From Sphingobium chungbukense (lineage in GTDB: Bacteria > Pseudomonadota > Alphaproteobacteria > Sphingomonadales > Sphingomonadaceae): a stretch of 64,000 nucleotides of DNA. The translations under genes were made by a program, and so were the position numbers. Below, in pieces: positions 53,714 to 62,254 of this stretch. The notes beneath the pieces are model-generated. The model made no database searches. It was not told the origin of the DNA and saw only the letters and a program-made list of their open reading frames with translations. The DNA is taken from contig NZ_LBIC01000003.1 in assembly GCF_001005725.1 (NCBI RefSeq), forward strand, positions 248,001-312,000, written 5' to 3'. How positions within the stretch are numbered: the first letter of the stretch is position 1; each line of letters begins with the position of its first letter.

Positions 53714-55090
53714 TCATGGCTTGCCATGGCGATATGCCGCCAGCGCCCTTTCTCGTCCCTCTCTGTGTCCGATGCATTTGGACGGATAATCCGCCGGACG
53801 GACGCCATGGATCTCCGGATCGTGGATATGATGATCGTTCAGATGCGCCAGTTCAGGCACCCATTTCCTGATATAATCGGCGGCATCGAATTTCTCGGAC
53901 TGGGTCAGCGGCGCCATGATACGGAAGAAGATATTGGCGTCCACGCCGCTGCCCGCGACCCATTGCCAATTGACGCTGTTATTGGCGTAGCTGGCGTCGA
54001 CCAGCGTATCCCAGAACCAGCGCGCGCCATGGCGCCAGTCGATCAACAGATGCTTGATCAGGAAACTGGCCGCGATCATACGCACGCGATTGTGCATCCA
54101 GCCCGTCGCCCAAAGCTGGCGCATGCCCGCATCCACGATCGGATAGCCGGTGCGGCCGCTCGTCCAGGCCTTGAAGTCCGTCTTTGCCTCCCGCAAATCG
54201 CGCCATGGCATGGCGTCGAACGCTGCTCGTGCATTTTCCGAGCCATAAGCCGGCATCGTCCAAATCTGCGTATGCGCATAATCGCGCCAGATCAGTTCCT
54301 TGAGGAATATCGTCGCATCGGCGGGCGCCTTGCCGATGCGATTCCAGACTTGGGCCGGGGAAATCTCCCCGAAATGCAGGTGCGGCGACAGACGCGACGT
54401 TCCCTCCCGCGAAGGCAGGTCGCGGGCAACCGGATAGTCGCCGACCTCATCCAGGAAAGCGGCGACATTGGCACGCGCGCCCTCCTCGCCAGGCGTCCAG
54501 TCGCGGGCAAAGGCGACGGCCCAGTCCGGGTTTTTCGGCAGGAGATGCCAATCCTCCAGCGCATCGCCATCCGGCCATCGGGCGACTGTCGCGATTCGCG
54601 ACGGCGACGGAGTCGGTGCTGCGGGCGGCATCTGATCCATCAGCGCCCGATAAAAGGGCGTGTAGATGCGATATGGGCCTCCGCTTCCGGTTCGCACCGC
54701 ACCGGGCGGCAGCAACAGCCCGCCATCATGCAGGCACAGGTCAAGTTCCCGTCCCACCGCCTTTTCCGCATTGCGCCACCATGGCTCATAATGGCGCAGG
54801 GCATGAACCCGACGGGCGCCGGTTTCCTGCGCAAGCCTGGCGAGTTCCAAGGCACATTCTCCCCGTCGCAGGATGAGCCGCGAACCTTTGCTGCGCAGCT
54901 TTTCATCCAGGCTCTTCAGGCTGTGATGCAACCACCAGCGCGACGCCCCGCCCATCTTCCACTGGCGAGGCGCGCTGTCATCCAGCACATAGACCGGAAT
55001 CACCGGGCCTTCATGAACGGCAGCGGCCAGGGCGGCCTGATCGGACAGGCGCAAGTCCTGGCGAAACCAGAGGATGACGGGAGAAGTCAT
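53714..55090 (-). CDS. phrB: Deoxyribodipyrimidine photo-lyase
   Basis: Blue-light flavoprotein that repairs cyclobutane pyrimidine dimers. The 458-residue protein has the N-terminal antenna domain (ILWFRQDLRLSDQAAL) and the FAD/DNA-binding C-terminal half: SRLSPHLHFGEISP near residue 230, the GRTGYPIVDAGMRQLWATGWMHNR region, and NNSVNWQWVAGSGVDAN. The start at 55090 (MTSPVILWF) is the family N-terminus. It lies 35 bases upstream of cfa on the same strand, so the two are probably co-transcribed. Confidence 0.95.
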   Translation of the reverse strand: MTSPVILWFRQDLRLSDQAALAAAVHEGPVIPVYVLDDSAPRQWKMGGASRWWLHHSLKSLDEKLRSKGSRLILRRGECALELARLAQETGARRVHALRHYEPWWRNAEKAVGRELDLCLHDGGLLLPPGAVRTGSGGPYRIYTPFYRALMDQMPPAAPTPSPSRIATVARWPDGDALEDWHLLPKNPDWAVAFARDWTPGEEGARANVAAFLDEVGDYPVARDLPSREGTSRLSPHLHFGEISPAQVWNRIGKAPADATIFLKELIWRDYAHTQIWTMPAYGSENARAAFDAMPWRDLREAKTDFKAWTSGRTGYPIVDAGMRQLWATGWMHNRVRMIAASFLIKHLLIDWRHGARWFWDTLVDASYANNSVNWQWVAGSGVDANIFFRIMAPLTQSEKFDAADYIRKWVPELAHLNDHHIHDPEIHGVRPADYPSKCIGHREGRERALAAYRHGKP

Positions 55091-55275
55091 GGGTTTTCCC
55101 ATGCCATTGGGCCACCCCGGTTCCAAGCATCTCTTTTGCGTCACTCATTCCATTTGGAACACAAATCACCGCCCCGGCGATTTTCATCCATGGACGCGCG
55201 GCTCCCCGCCGCTTATTCTTGCACCGCAAAAAGGTCATGTTCGAAAGGCATGCCCCGGAACAACGATCAGGGACT

Positions 55276-55764
55276 ATGATGGCCTCGATGCCGAATGATT
55301 CAGAACACGCCTACCGGCCTTGCGTCGGCGTCATGCTCGTCAACATGGATGGCAAGGTTTTCGTCGGCCAGCGGATCGATAATGCGGTCGAAGCCTGGCA
55401 GATGCCGCAGGGCGGCATTGACGATGGCGAGGATATGAAGGCCGCCGCTCTACGCGAACTGAACGAGGAAACGGGAATCGATCAGGCGCATGTGGAAATC
55501 ATCGCCAAGGCGCGGGAAGAGCATTTCTACGACCTCCCGCCCGAACTGATCGGCAAGCTGTGGGGCGGCAAATATCGCGGCCAGCGGCAATTCTGGTTCC
55601 TCGCGCGCTTCCTGGGGAGCGATGCCGACATCGACATACGGACCAAGCATCCCGAATTCCGCGACTGGAAGTGGGCCGATCCCGAATCGCTGCCGGACCT
55701 GATCGTGCCGTTCAAGCGCAAGCTATACCGCGATATCCTGCACGAATTCAGGGCGTTGATCTGA
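55276..55764 (+). CDS. rppH: RNA pyrophosphohydrolase (Nudix)
   Basis: Removes pyrophosphate from mRNA 5' ends to start decay. The 162-residue protein has YRPCVGVMLVN, WQMPQGGIDDGED and the rest of the Nudix box with ALRELNEETGI near residue 60. The RppH-specific segments YDLPPELIGKLWGGKYRGQ and WFLARF follow. The start at 55276 begins MMASM; an ATG three bases later is equivalent. It is followed after 31 bases by the DUF481 gene. Confidence 0.93.
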   Translation: MMASMPNDSEHAYRPCVGVMLVNMDGKVFVGQRIDNAVEAWQMPQGGIDDGEDMKAAALRELNEETGIDQAHVEIIAKAREEHFYDLPPELIGKLWGGKYRGQRQFWFLARFLGSDADIDIRTKHPEFRDWKWADPESLPDLIVPFKRKLYRDILHEFRALI

Positions 55765-55795
55765 AAAGAGGGTTAAAATCGGCCATCATGTCGGT

Positions 55796-56707
55796 ATGAG
55801 AAGGGCCATGCGCTATTGGCTGGCCCTTCTCCCGCTCCTCATCCCGACGCCGGCATGGGCCGATTATCCGGTCCTGCTCCCCTCCTCCGTGCGCGAAATG
55901 CTGGAGGCGGCGATCGCGAACGGCAATGAAACCGAGATCGCCACTGTCGCGAAGATCGCCAAGCAGACCAATCCCGGTTCGGCCGATGAGATACAGCGCA
56001 TGGTCAACAGCTGGAAGGAACGGACCAAGGCCACCCGCGATACCGTGATCCGGGAGGCGCGCTTCACCGAACTGTGGACCGGCAAGGTCGAGGCAGGCGG
56101 GTTCCGTTCGACCGGCTCCACCAGCGAAATCGGCATCAGCGCCAGCGCTGCGCTCAAGCGAACCGGCATCCAATGGTCGCACAAGCTTGCGGCCAGCATC
56201 GATTATCGGCGAGCCAATGGCATCACCTCGCGCGAGCGCTATACGGCGAGCTACGAACCCCGCTACGAATTCGATCCTCGCGGCTTCGCTTATGGCCTGA
56301 CCCAGTTCGAGCGCGACACCTCGATCGGTTATGACGAGCGTTACACCGCCTCGGTCGGAATCGGCTACAAGCTGATCGTCAGCGATCCGATCGACCTGTC
56401 GCTGGATGCCGGTCCTTCGATCCGTCACGCCAAATATGTGATCGGCGAACGGGAAACCAAATTGGGCGCGCGTGCATCCATGGACCTGGCCTGGCGACTG
56501 GCGCCCATGCTGACCTTCAAGCAGGTGGCGTCGGGTTATGCGGAAAGCGACGTCTATACGATCAATTCCCTGACATCGCTGGAGACCAAGGTCGGGACGC
56601 GATGGTCGGCGGCCATGTCCTATAATGTGCAATATGAATCGGAAACGCTGCTGTCGGCACGGGACTTCGATACGTTGAGCCGGCTTACGCTGACCTACAG
56701 CTTCTGA
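55796..56707 (+). CDS. DUF481-family outer-membrane beta-barrel protein
   Basis: Predicted exported barrel protein of unknown function. A signal peptide (MRRAMRYWLALLPLLIPTPAWA) is followed by a short helical part (about 30-80). Alternating-residue beta strands typical of DUF481 come next (GFRSTGSTSEIGISASAALK, ASIDYRRANGITSRERYTAS, RYTASVGIGYKLI), closing with a terminal phenylalanine (LTYSF) as outer-membrane proteins do. ATG 55808 is an alternative start. Confidence 0.85.
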   Translation: MRRAMRYWLALLPLLIPTPAWADYPVLLPSSVREMLEAAIANGNETEIATVAKIAKQTNPGSADEIQRMVNSWKERTKATRDTVIREARFTELWTGKVEAGGFRSTGSTSEIGISASAALKRTGIQWSHKLAASIDYRRANGITSRERYTASYEPRYEFDPRGFAYGLTQFERDTSIGYDERYTASVGIGYKLIVSDPIDLSLDAGPSIRHAKYVIGERETKLGARASMDLAWRLAPMLTFKQVASGYAESDVYTINSLTSLETKVGTRWSAAMSYNVQYESETLLSARDFDTLSRLTLTYSF

Positions 56708-56763
56708 CCGGCGCCTTCTGAACGGGGTGGAGGCGTCGACTTCGCTCTGATAGGGTCGCGAGG

Positions 56764-57972
56764 ATGAGAGGAATTTCATCGCTTGAACGAAAGGTGATGG
56801 GACAGGCCGCGGCGGCACCCATGCTCGCGCAAACCGAAAAATGGGCCGGGGTGAACAGCGGGTCACGCAACCTGGCCGGTCTTTCCACCATGGCCGGGAT
56901 GCTGGCGGATGCCTTTGCACCATTGCCGGGCGCATTGCGCCTGATCGATGCCGCGCCGGTGGAGGCGGTGGCTCCCGATGGCAGACTGACGACGATGGCC
57001 CATGGGCAGCATATCCGACTGACCGTCCGGCCGGATGCAGCGGTGCAGATCTTGCTTACCGGTCATATGGATACGGTGTTCCCCGCCGATCATGCGTTCC
57101 AAGCATTGCGCTGGATCGATCCGCTGACGCTGAACGGACCGGGCGTGGCGGATATGAAGGGAGGCCTTGCCGTCATGCTGGCGGCGCTGTGTGCTCTGGA
57201 GACGGCGCCCGAAGCCGGAAATCTGGGCTATGAGGTGATCATCAACAGCGATGAGGAAGTGGGCAGCCCCTCCTCCGCCCCATTGCTTCGGGAAGCAGCC
57301 GCGGGAAAGCGCGCCGCCTTCACCTATGAACCGGCCCTTCCCGACGGTACGCTTGCGGGCGCAAGAGCGGGCAGCGGCAATTTCGCCATCGTCGTAACGG
57401 GCAAAAGCGCCCATGCGGGCCGCAATCCGGATGATGGCCGCAACGCGCTGCTCGCGGCCGCGGACCTTGCCCTACGGCTGAAGGCGGGCAGCGGCGGAGG
57501 CCTTTCCTGCAATCCGGCGCGGATCGAAGGCGGCAGTCCCAACAATGTCGTTCCCGACCACGCCATTCTCCACGTCAATTTCCGACCGCGAACGCCCCCC
57601 GACGAAGAGGCGGCGCGGCAAATGCTGGACAAGGCGATCCGCCAGGTATCGCGAGACCATGAGGTGACGATGCATCGCCATGGGGGCTTCGGCCGCCCGT
57701 CCAAACCGATGGATGCAAAGGCGGAAACGCTGTTCGCACTGGTCCGGCAATGTGGGGAGGATATGGGGCTCGCGATAGGCTGGCGGGATACGGGGGGTGT
57801 TTGCGACGGCAATAACATCGCCGCATGCGGTGTGCCCGTGGTCGACACCATGGGAGTACGCGGCGGCAACATCCACAGCGATTCGGAATATCTTATCGTA
57901 GAGAGCCTGGCCGAACGCGCGCAGCTTTCGGCGCTGGCATTGCTGCGTATGGCGCAGGGGCGTTTTCCATGA
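56764..57972 (+). CDS. M20-family metallopeptidase/deacylase in the ast cluster
   Basis: Zinc-dependent amidohydrolase. The 402-residue protein has the metal-binding GHMDTVFPADH near residue 100, GPGVADMKGGLAVML, the catalytic/ligand glutamates in NSDEEVGSPSS, the dimerisation domain (GKSAHAGRNPDDGRNAL), and the last ligand in GNIHSDSEYL. It resembles carboxypeptidase G2/ArgE-type enzymes. It starts 13 bases before astA, so it probably acts in arginine catabolism, possibly removing succinyl or an acyl group. Confidence 0.87.
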   Translation: MRGISSLERKVMGQAAAAPMLAQTEKWAGVNSGSRNLAGLSTMAGMLADAFAPLPGALRLIDAAPVEAVAPDGRLTTMAHGQHIRLTVRPDAAVQILLTGHMDTVFPADHAFQALRWIDPLTLNGPGVADMKGGLAVMLAALCALETAPEAGNLGYEVIINSDEEVGSPSSAPLLREAAAGKRAAFTYEPALPDGTLAGARAGSGNFAIVVTGKSAHAGRNPDDGRNALLAAADLALRLKAGSGGGLSCNPARIEGGSPNNVVPDHAILHVNFRPRTPPDEEAARQMLDKAIRQVSRDHEVTMHRHGGFGRPSKPMDAKAETLFALVRQCGEDMGLAIGWRDTGGVCDGNNIAACGVPVVDTMGVRGGNIHSDSEYLIVESLAERAQLSALALLRMAQGRFP

Positions 57973-57985
57973 AGGGGATGAAGGC

Positions 57986-59005
57986 GTGAGTTTTTTCATG
58001 CGCACGGCGCGAGCCGACGATCTACAGACCCTTTATGAAATGGCGAAACTGACCGGGGGGGGATTCACCAATCTGCCGCCGGACCGTAAGTCACTGGGCG
58101 CCAAGCTGGAGCGGACCGAACAGGCCCTGTCCCGCCAGACAGAAGGTGTCGAAGACGAACTGATCGTCATGGTGCTGGAAAACGGCCAGACAGGGCAGGT
58201 TCGCGGCACCTGCCAGATCTTCAGCACGGTCGGGCAAAGCTGGCCCTTCTACTCCTATCGGCTGGGCGTGCTGACCCAGCACAGCCGAGAGCTTTCGCGC
58301 ACCTTCCGGGCAGAGATGCTTTCGCTCGTCACCGATCTGGAAGGATCGACCGAAGTAGGCGGCCTGTTCCTGCATCCGCGCGAGCGGGCGGAGGGGCTGG
58401 GCCTGCTGCTGGCACGCAGCCGTTATCTCTATATCCGCAACCATCGCGCCCGTTTCGGCGAACGGATCATCGCGGAACTGCGCGGCGTGATCGACGAGGC
58501 CGGGGGATCGCCTTTCTGGGACGGGTTGGCCGGGCGCTTCTTCGGCATGAGCTTTCAGGAAGCGGACGAGTTCAACGCCGTGAACGGCAACCAGTTCATC
58601 GCCGACCTGATGCCCAAGACGCCAATCTATACTGCCATGCTGACCGACAGCGCCCGCAGCGTGATCGGCATGCCGCATCCCAACGGCCGCGCGGCGATGC
58701 GGATGTTGGAGACGGAGGGTTTCACCAATCCCGGCTATGTCGATATCTTTGACGGAGGGCCGACGATGGTGGGACAGATCAACAGCCTGAGGACCATCGC
58801 GCATGCCCGGGACGTCACCCTGGGTGCCGTGCATGACAAGGGAGGTGAAAAGGTGCTGATCACAACCGGACGACTGGCCGATTATCGCTGCGCCTACGGC
58901 TTTTTCCTTGAGAATGACGACGGCAACGTCTCGCTCGACCGGGCTTCAGCGGAATTGCTGCGGCTGGAGCCGGGGCAGAATTTCACCGTGGCGGAGCGGG
59001 CATGA
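57986..59005 (+). CDS. astA: Arginine N-succinyltransferase
   Basis: First enzyme of the arginine succinyltransferase (AST) pathway: succinyl-CoA plus arginine to N2-succinylarginine. The 339-residue protein matches AstA throughout: RTARADDLQTLYEMAKLTGGGFTNLP at the start, SYRLGVLTQHSREL, LFLHPRERAEGLGLLLARSRYLYI, and FWDGLAGRFFGMSFQEAD. The start at 57986 (GTG-free ATG) follows GGGGATGAAGG. Its stop overlaps the astB start by four bases. Confidence 0.95.
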   Translation: MSFFMRTARADDLQTLYEMAKLTGGGFTNLPPDRKSLGAKLERTEQALSRQTEGVEDELIVMVLENGQTGQVRGTCQIFSTVGQSWPFYSYRLGVLTQHSRELSRTFRAEMLSLVTDLEGSTEVGGLFLHPRERAEGLGLLLARSRYLYIRNHRARFGERIIAELRGVIDEAGGSPFWDGLAGRFFGMSFQEADEFNAVNGNQFIADLMPKTPIYTAMLTDSARSVIGMPHPNGRAAMRMLETEGFTNPGYVDIFDGGPTMVGQINSLRTIAHARDVTLGAVHDKGGEKVLITTGRLADYRCAYGFFLENDDGNVSLDRASAELLRLEPGQNFTVAERA

Positions 59006-60261
59006 CGGTCAGGGAAATCAATTTCGACGGCCTGATCGGCCCCAGTCACAATTATGCGGGCCTCAGCCTCGGCAATCTCGCCTCATCGCGCAATGCGGGA
59101 GCGGTTTCCCATCCCAAAGCGGCAGCGCTCCAGGGGATAGAGAAGATGCGCTCCAACATCCGTCTGGGGCTGTCGCAGGGGATATTCCTGCCGCAATGGC
59201 GGCCCGACGGCGCCTGGCTGTCCGCGCTCGGCACCGATGTCGGCAATGCGGAGGCGCATATCCGTGCGGCCGCCATGTCCGCCTCGTCCATGTGGGCCGC
59301 CAACGCCGCCACGGTTTCCCCCGCCGCCGACACGGCGGACGGGCTGACCCATTTGACAGTCGCCAACCTCGTCACCATGCCGCATCGCAGCCATGAATGG
59401 CCGCAGACGCTGGCGCAGTTGCGATTAGCCTTTTCGGACCGAAGCGCCTTTGCGGTGCATGGCCCGGTCCCGGCGCCCTTTGGCGACGAAGGCGCGGCCA
59501 ACCATATGCGGCTGTGCGACAGCCATGGCGAGGCGGGCGTGGAAATCTTCGTCTATGGCCAGTCCGGCGGTCCCTTCCCCGCACGCCAGCATGTTGAGGC
59601 AAGCAAGGCGGTCGCCCGGCTGCACCGGCTCGATCCGGGACGGACGCTGTTCGTCATGCAATCGGAAGAGGCGATTGCGGCTGGCGCGTTCCACAATGAT
59701 GTGGTCGCGGTCGCGAATGAACGCGTCCTCTTCACCCATGAGCAGGCCTTCGCCGACAAGGATCGTTTCTATGCCGATCTGCGTGTCTTGCTGCCGTCGG
59801 CCGAGATCGTGGAGGTTCCCGCCAGCGCCGTCAGCCTGGCGGAGGCGATCCGCAGCTATATCTTCAATGCGCAGTTGGTGACACTGCCCGATGGCGGCAT
59901 GGCCCTGGTCCTGCCGACCGAGGCACGCGATATTCCGGGCGTATGGGCGTGGCTGGAAGCCATGGTCGCGGGCAATGGCCCCATCCGGCAGATCATTCCA
60001 GTCGACGTGCGGCAATCCATGGCCAATGGCGGCGGCCCTGCTTGCCTGAGGCTGCGCGTGGTGGCCGATCCCGCCAATATCGACCCGCGTTTTCTGGTCG
60101 ATGAGGCCCGGCTGGACAATATAGCCGGGATCATCGACGCCTATTGGCCCGAAGCCATCGCGCCGGACGATCTCGCCGATACGCGCCTGATCGCCCGGAT
60201 CGAACAATCATGGTTAACGCTTGTTGACCATTTGCAGCTTTCGGGCGATTTAATTCCCTAG
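59002..60261 (+). CDS. astB: N-succinylarginine dihydrolase
   Basis: Second AST step: hydrolyses N2-succinylarginine to succinylornithine, ammonia and CO2. The 419-residue protein has EINFDGLIGPSHNYAGLSLGNLAS at the N-terminus, MWAANAATVSPAADT, NLVTMPHRSHE, GAFHNDVVAVANERVLF with a catalytic-region histidine/asparagine, and the cysteine in GGGPACLRLRV near residue 355. astC, astD and a standard astE are not in the window. Confidence 0.95.
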   Translation: MTVREINFDGLIGPSHNYAGLSLGNLASSRNAGAVSHPKAAALQGIEKMRSNIRLGLSQGIFLPQWRPDGAWLSALGTDVGNAEAHIRAAAMSASSMWAANAATVSPAADTADGLTHLTVANLVTMPHRSHEWPQTLAQLRLAFSDRSAFAVHGPVPAPFGDEGAANHMRLCDSHGEAGVEIFVYGQSGGPFPARQHVEASKAVARLHRLDPGRTLFVMQSEEAIAAGAFHNDVVAVANERVLFTHEQAFADKDRFYADLRVLLPSAEIVEVPASAVSLAEAIRSYIFNAQLVTLPDGGMALVLPTEARDIPGVWAWLEAMVAGNGPIRQIIPVDVRQSMANGGGPACLRLRVVADPANIDPRFLVDEARLDNIAGIIDAYWPEAIAPDDLADTRLIARIEQSWLTLVDHLQLSGDLIP

Positions 60262-60291
60262 CGGCAACACAGCGCCTGCGAGTGGGATCGG

Positions 60292-60513
60292 ATGGACCGG
60301 ATCAAGCGCCTCTTTACCATCAAGACCAAGTTCGAGGCGTTCCTGGTCATCTACGCGCTTGCCCTCGGCGCGACGGAGCGGGGCATCGTCTATATGCAGC
60401 AATATCCCGGCACGGGCGGGCATCTGCTGGCGCTGGCGTGCACCGGCAGCGTGTTCATGGCGGGCGGCATGCTTATCGACGCCGTGGAGATGCGGCGCAA
60501 CGCGTTCGGCTGA
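60292..60513 (+). CDS. Small conserved-looking membrane protein
   Basis: A 73-residue protein of unknown function with two probable membrane segments (about 14-30 and 44-62: LVIYALALGA and LALACTGSVFMAGGMLI) and a basic N-terminus (MDRIKRLFTIKTK). The ATG at 60292 has GGGATCGG upstream. It lies 30 bases after astB and is followed by a dispersed repeat. Confidence 0.65.
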   Translation: MDRIKRLFTIKTKFEAFLVIYALALGATERGIVYMQQYPGTGGHLLALACTGSVFMAGGMLIDAVEMRRNAFG

Positions 60514-60519
60514 CAGCCA

Positions 60520-60626
60520 CTAGAGCGCGCTGCGTTAAATCGTACGCAAGTCGTGCGCTCTAAGCTTTTGTTGTCGCATCGCTTTAAGCGCAAAACCGGT
60601 TCCCACTTTTGCGCACGATGCTCTAA
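60520..60626. repeat. Dispersed intergenic repeat, copy B (inverted relative to copy A)
   Basis: It reads CTAGAGCGCGCTGCGTTAAATC at the left and ...GGTTCCCACTTTTGCGCACGATGCTCTAA at the right; both ends are inverted matches to copy A at 34470-34573. The interior holds an extra GTGCGCTCTAAG resembling a terminal motif, suggesting a composite. It lies between the small membrane gene and cobQ. Confidence 0.8.
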
Positions 60627-60666
60627 ACGCTTGTAACCATGCCCCGCCCCATGCAGGAGCGGCGGC

Positions 60667-62118
60667 ATGGCTGCGATCATGTTTCAGGGAACGGGTTCGG
60701 ACGTCGGCAAGTCCCTGCTGGTGGCAGGCGTCTGTCGCGCGCTGTCGCGTCGTGGGTACAGGGTGCGCCCGTTCAAGCCACAGAATATGTCGAACAACGC
60801 CGCCGTCACCGTGGATGGCGGGGAGATCGGGCGCGCGCAGGCGCTTCAGGCGATCGCTGCCGGAGTCGATCCGCATACGGACATGAACCCGGTGCTGCTG
60901 AAACCCCAGGCCGACCGCACGTCGCAGCTTGTCGTTCACGGCCAATTGCGCGGGACATTGGGCACGGGGAATTTCCGGTCCGCGCGCGGCGAACTGCTGG
61001 AGGCGGTTCTCGCAAGCTACGAACGGCTGAAGGCGCAATGCGACATTGTCGTGGTGGAGGGCGCGGGCTCGCCTGCCGAAGTCAATCTTCGCGCGGGCGA
61101 CATCGCCAATATGGGCTTCGCACGAGCCGCCGGTCTGCCGGTCATCCTGGTGGGCGACATCGACCGGGGCGGCGTGATCGCTGCGATCGCGGGTACGAAG
61201 GCCGTGATCGATCCCGAAGATGCGGCGATGGTCCGAGGCTTCCTGATCAACAAGTTCCGCGGCGATCCTGCGCTGTTCGAGGACGGCTATCGCCATATCG
61301 AGCAGTTGACGGGCTGGAAGGGATTTGGCGTCATTCCCTGGTTGACCGCCGCGGCCCGCTTGCCGAGCGAGGACGCCGTCATACTGGAACGCGGACAAAA
61401 ACACGCCGGCGACCGGTTGATGATCGCTTGCCCGATCCTGCCGCGCATCGCCAATTTCGACGATCTCGATCCGTTGAAGTTGGAACCGGGCGTCGAGGTC
61501 GTCATGGTGCCGCCGGGACAACCCATCCCCGCCGAGGCTGCCCTGATCGTCCTGCCGGGATCGAAGGCGACCATCGCCGACCTCCAGGCGGTACGCGACC
61601 AGGGATGGGATATCGACATTCGCGCCCATCACCGTCGCGGAAGGCCGATATTGGGCATTTGCGGCGGTTATCAGATGCTCGGCAGCAGGATCGCGGACCC
61701 GGAGGGCATCGAAGGAGCGCCAGGCAGCGTCGAGGGGCTTGGCCTGCTGGACGTGGAAACGCGGCTCTCCCCCGTCAAGACGCTGGAAAGGATCAGCGGG
61801 ACCGCATTCGGAAAATTGTTTTCCGGTTACGAGATGCATGTCGGCGTTACCAGCGGCGGCGACTGCGCGCGCCCCTTTGCCGCGATGGACGACGGACGGG
61901 CGGATGGCGCTTCGAACCCGGACGGCACCGTCCTTGGCACCTATGTCCACGGCCTGTTCGCCAGCACCGGCTTTCGCGCCGCCTTTCTGGAGCGGCTGGG
62001 TGGCCAATCCATGCTCGGCGACTATCAGGCGTCCGTCAACGACGCGCTCGACGACATTGCGGCGCAGTTGGAAGAGCATGTCGACATGGCCGCGCTGATC
62101 GATCTGGCAACTGCCTGA
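60667..62118 (+). CDS. cobQ: Adenosylcobyric acid synthase
   Basis: ATP-dependent enzyme that amidates four side chains in cobalamin synthesis. The 483-residue protein has the nucleotide loop [21 protein letters not shown] near residue 6, [10 protein letters not shown], the [14 protein letters not shown] segment, [10 protein letters not shown], and a C-terminal class I glutaminase domain with the cysteine in [12 protein letters not shown] near 330. No other cob genes are nearby, and no cobalamin riboswitch was seen upstream. Confidence 0.95.
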   Translation: MAAIMFQGTGSDVGKSLLVAGVCRALSRRGYRVRPFKPQNMSNNAAVTVDGGEIGRAQALQAIAAGVDPHTDMNPVLLKPQADRTSQLVVHGQLRGTLGTGNFRSARGELLEAVLASYERLKAQCDIVVVEGAGSPAEVNLRAGDIANMGFARAAGLPVILVGDIDRGGVIAAIAGTKAVIDPEDAAMVRGFLINKFRGDPALFEDGYRHIEQLTGWKGFGVIPWLTAAARLPSEDAVILERGQKHAGDRLMIACPILPRIANFDDLDPLKLEPGVEVVMVPPGQPIPAEAALIVLPGSKATIADLQAVRDQGWDIDIRAHHRRGRPILGICGGYQMLGSRIADPEGIEGAPGSVEGLGLLDVETRLSPVKTLERISGTAFGKLFSGYEMHVGVTSGGDCARPFAAMDDGRADGASNPDGTVLGTYVHGLFASTGFRAAFLERLGGQSMLGDYQASVNDALDDIAAQLEEHVDMAALIDLATA

Positions 62119-62225
62119 ATATCTGTTCCAGCGCGGCACAGACCGCCAACTATGCTGATTGATATATTTACCGAAATTTGCCTGAATATTATACTAGGAA
62201 CATAGGATATAGGCCGAACAATATA

Positions 62226-62242
62226 GCCTCGGCTTTCGAGGC
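62226..62242 (+). repeat. Short hairpin before the type I secretion gene
   Basis: GCCTCG-GCTTT-CGAGGC lies immediately before the GAGGGGG Shine-Dalgarno of the ABC transporter. The 100 bases further upstream are AT-rich and may hold the promoter (TTGCCT with CATAGG 17 bases on). Confidence 0.4.
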
Positions 62243-62254
62243 GAGGGGGCGGTT

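Noticed and set aside
60514..60666. Cobalamin riboswitch before cobQ
   Set aside because: The leader is filled by the dispersed repeat and shows no B12-box-like sequence.
60639..62162. A 507-codon plus-strand frame overlapping cobQ
   Set aside because: An arginine-rich frame-shifted shadow; cobQ in the neighbouring frame has all motifs.
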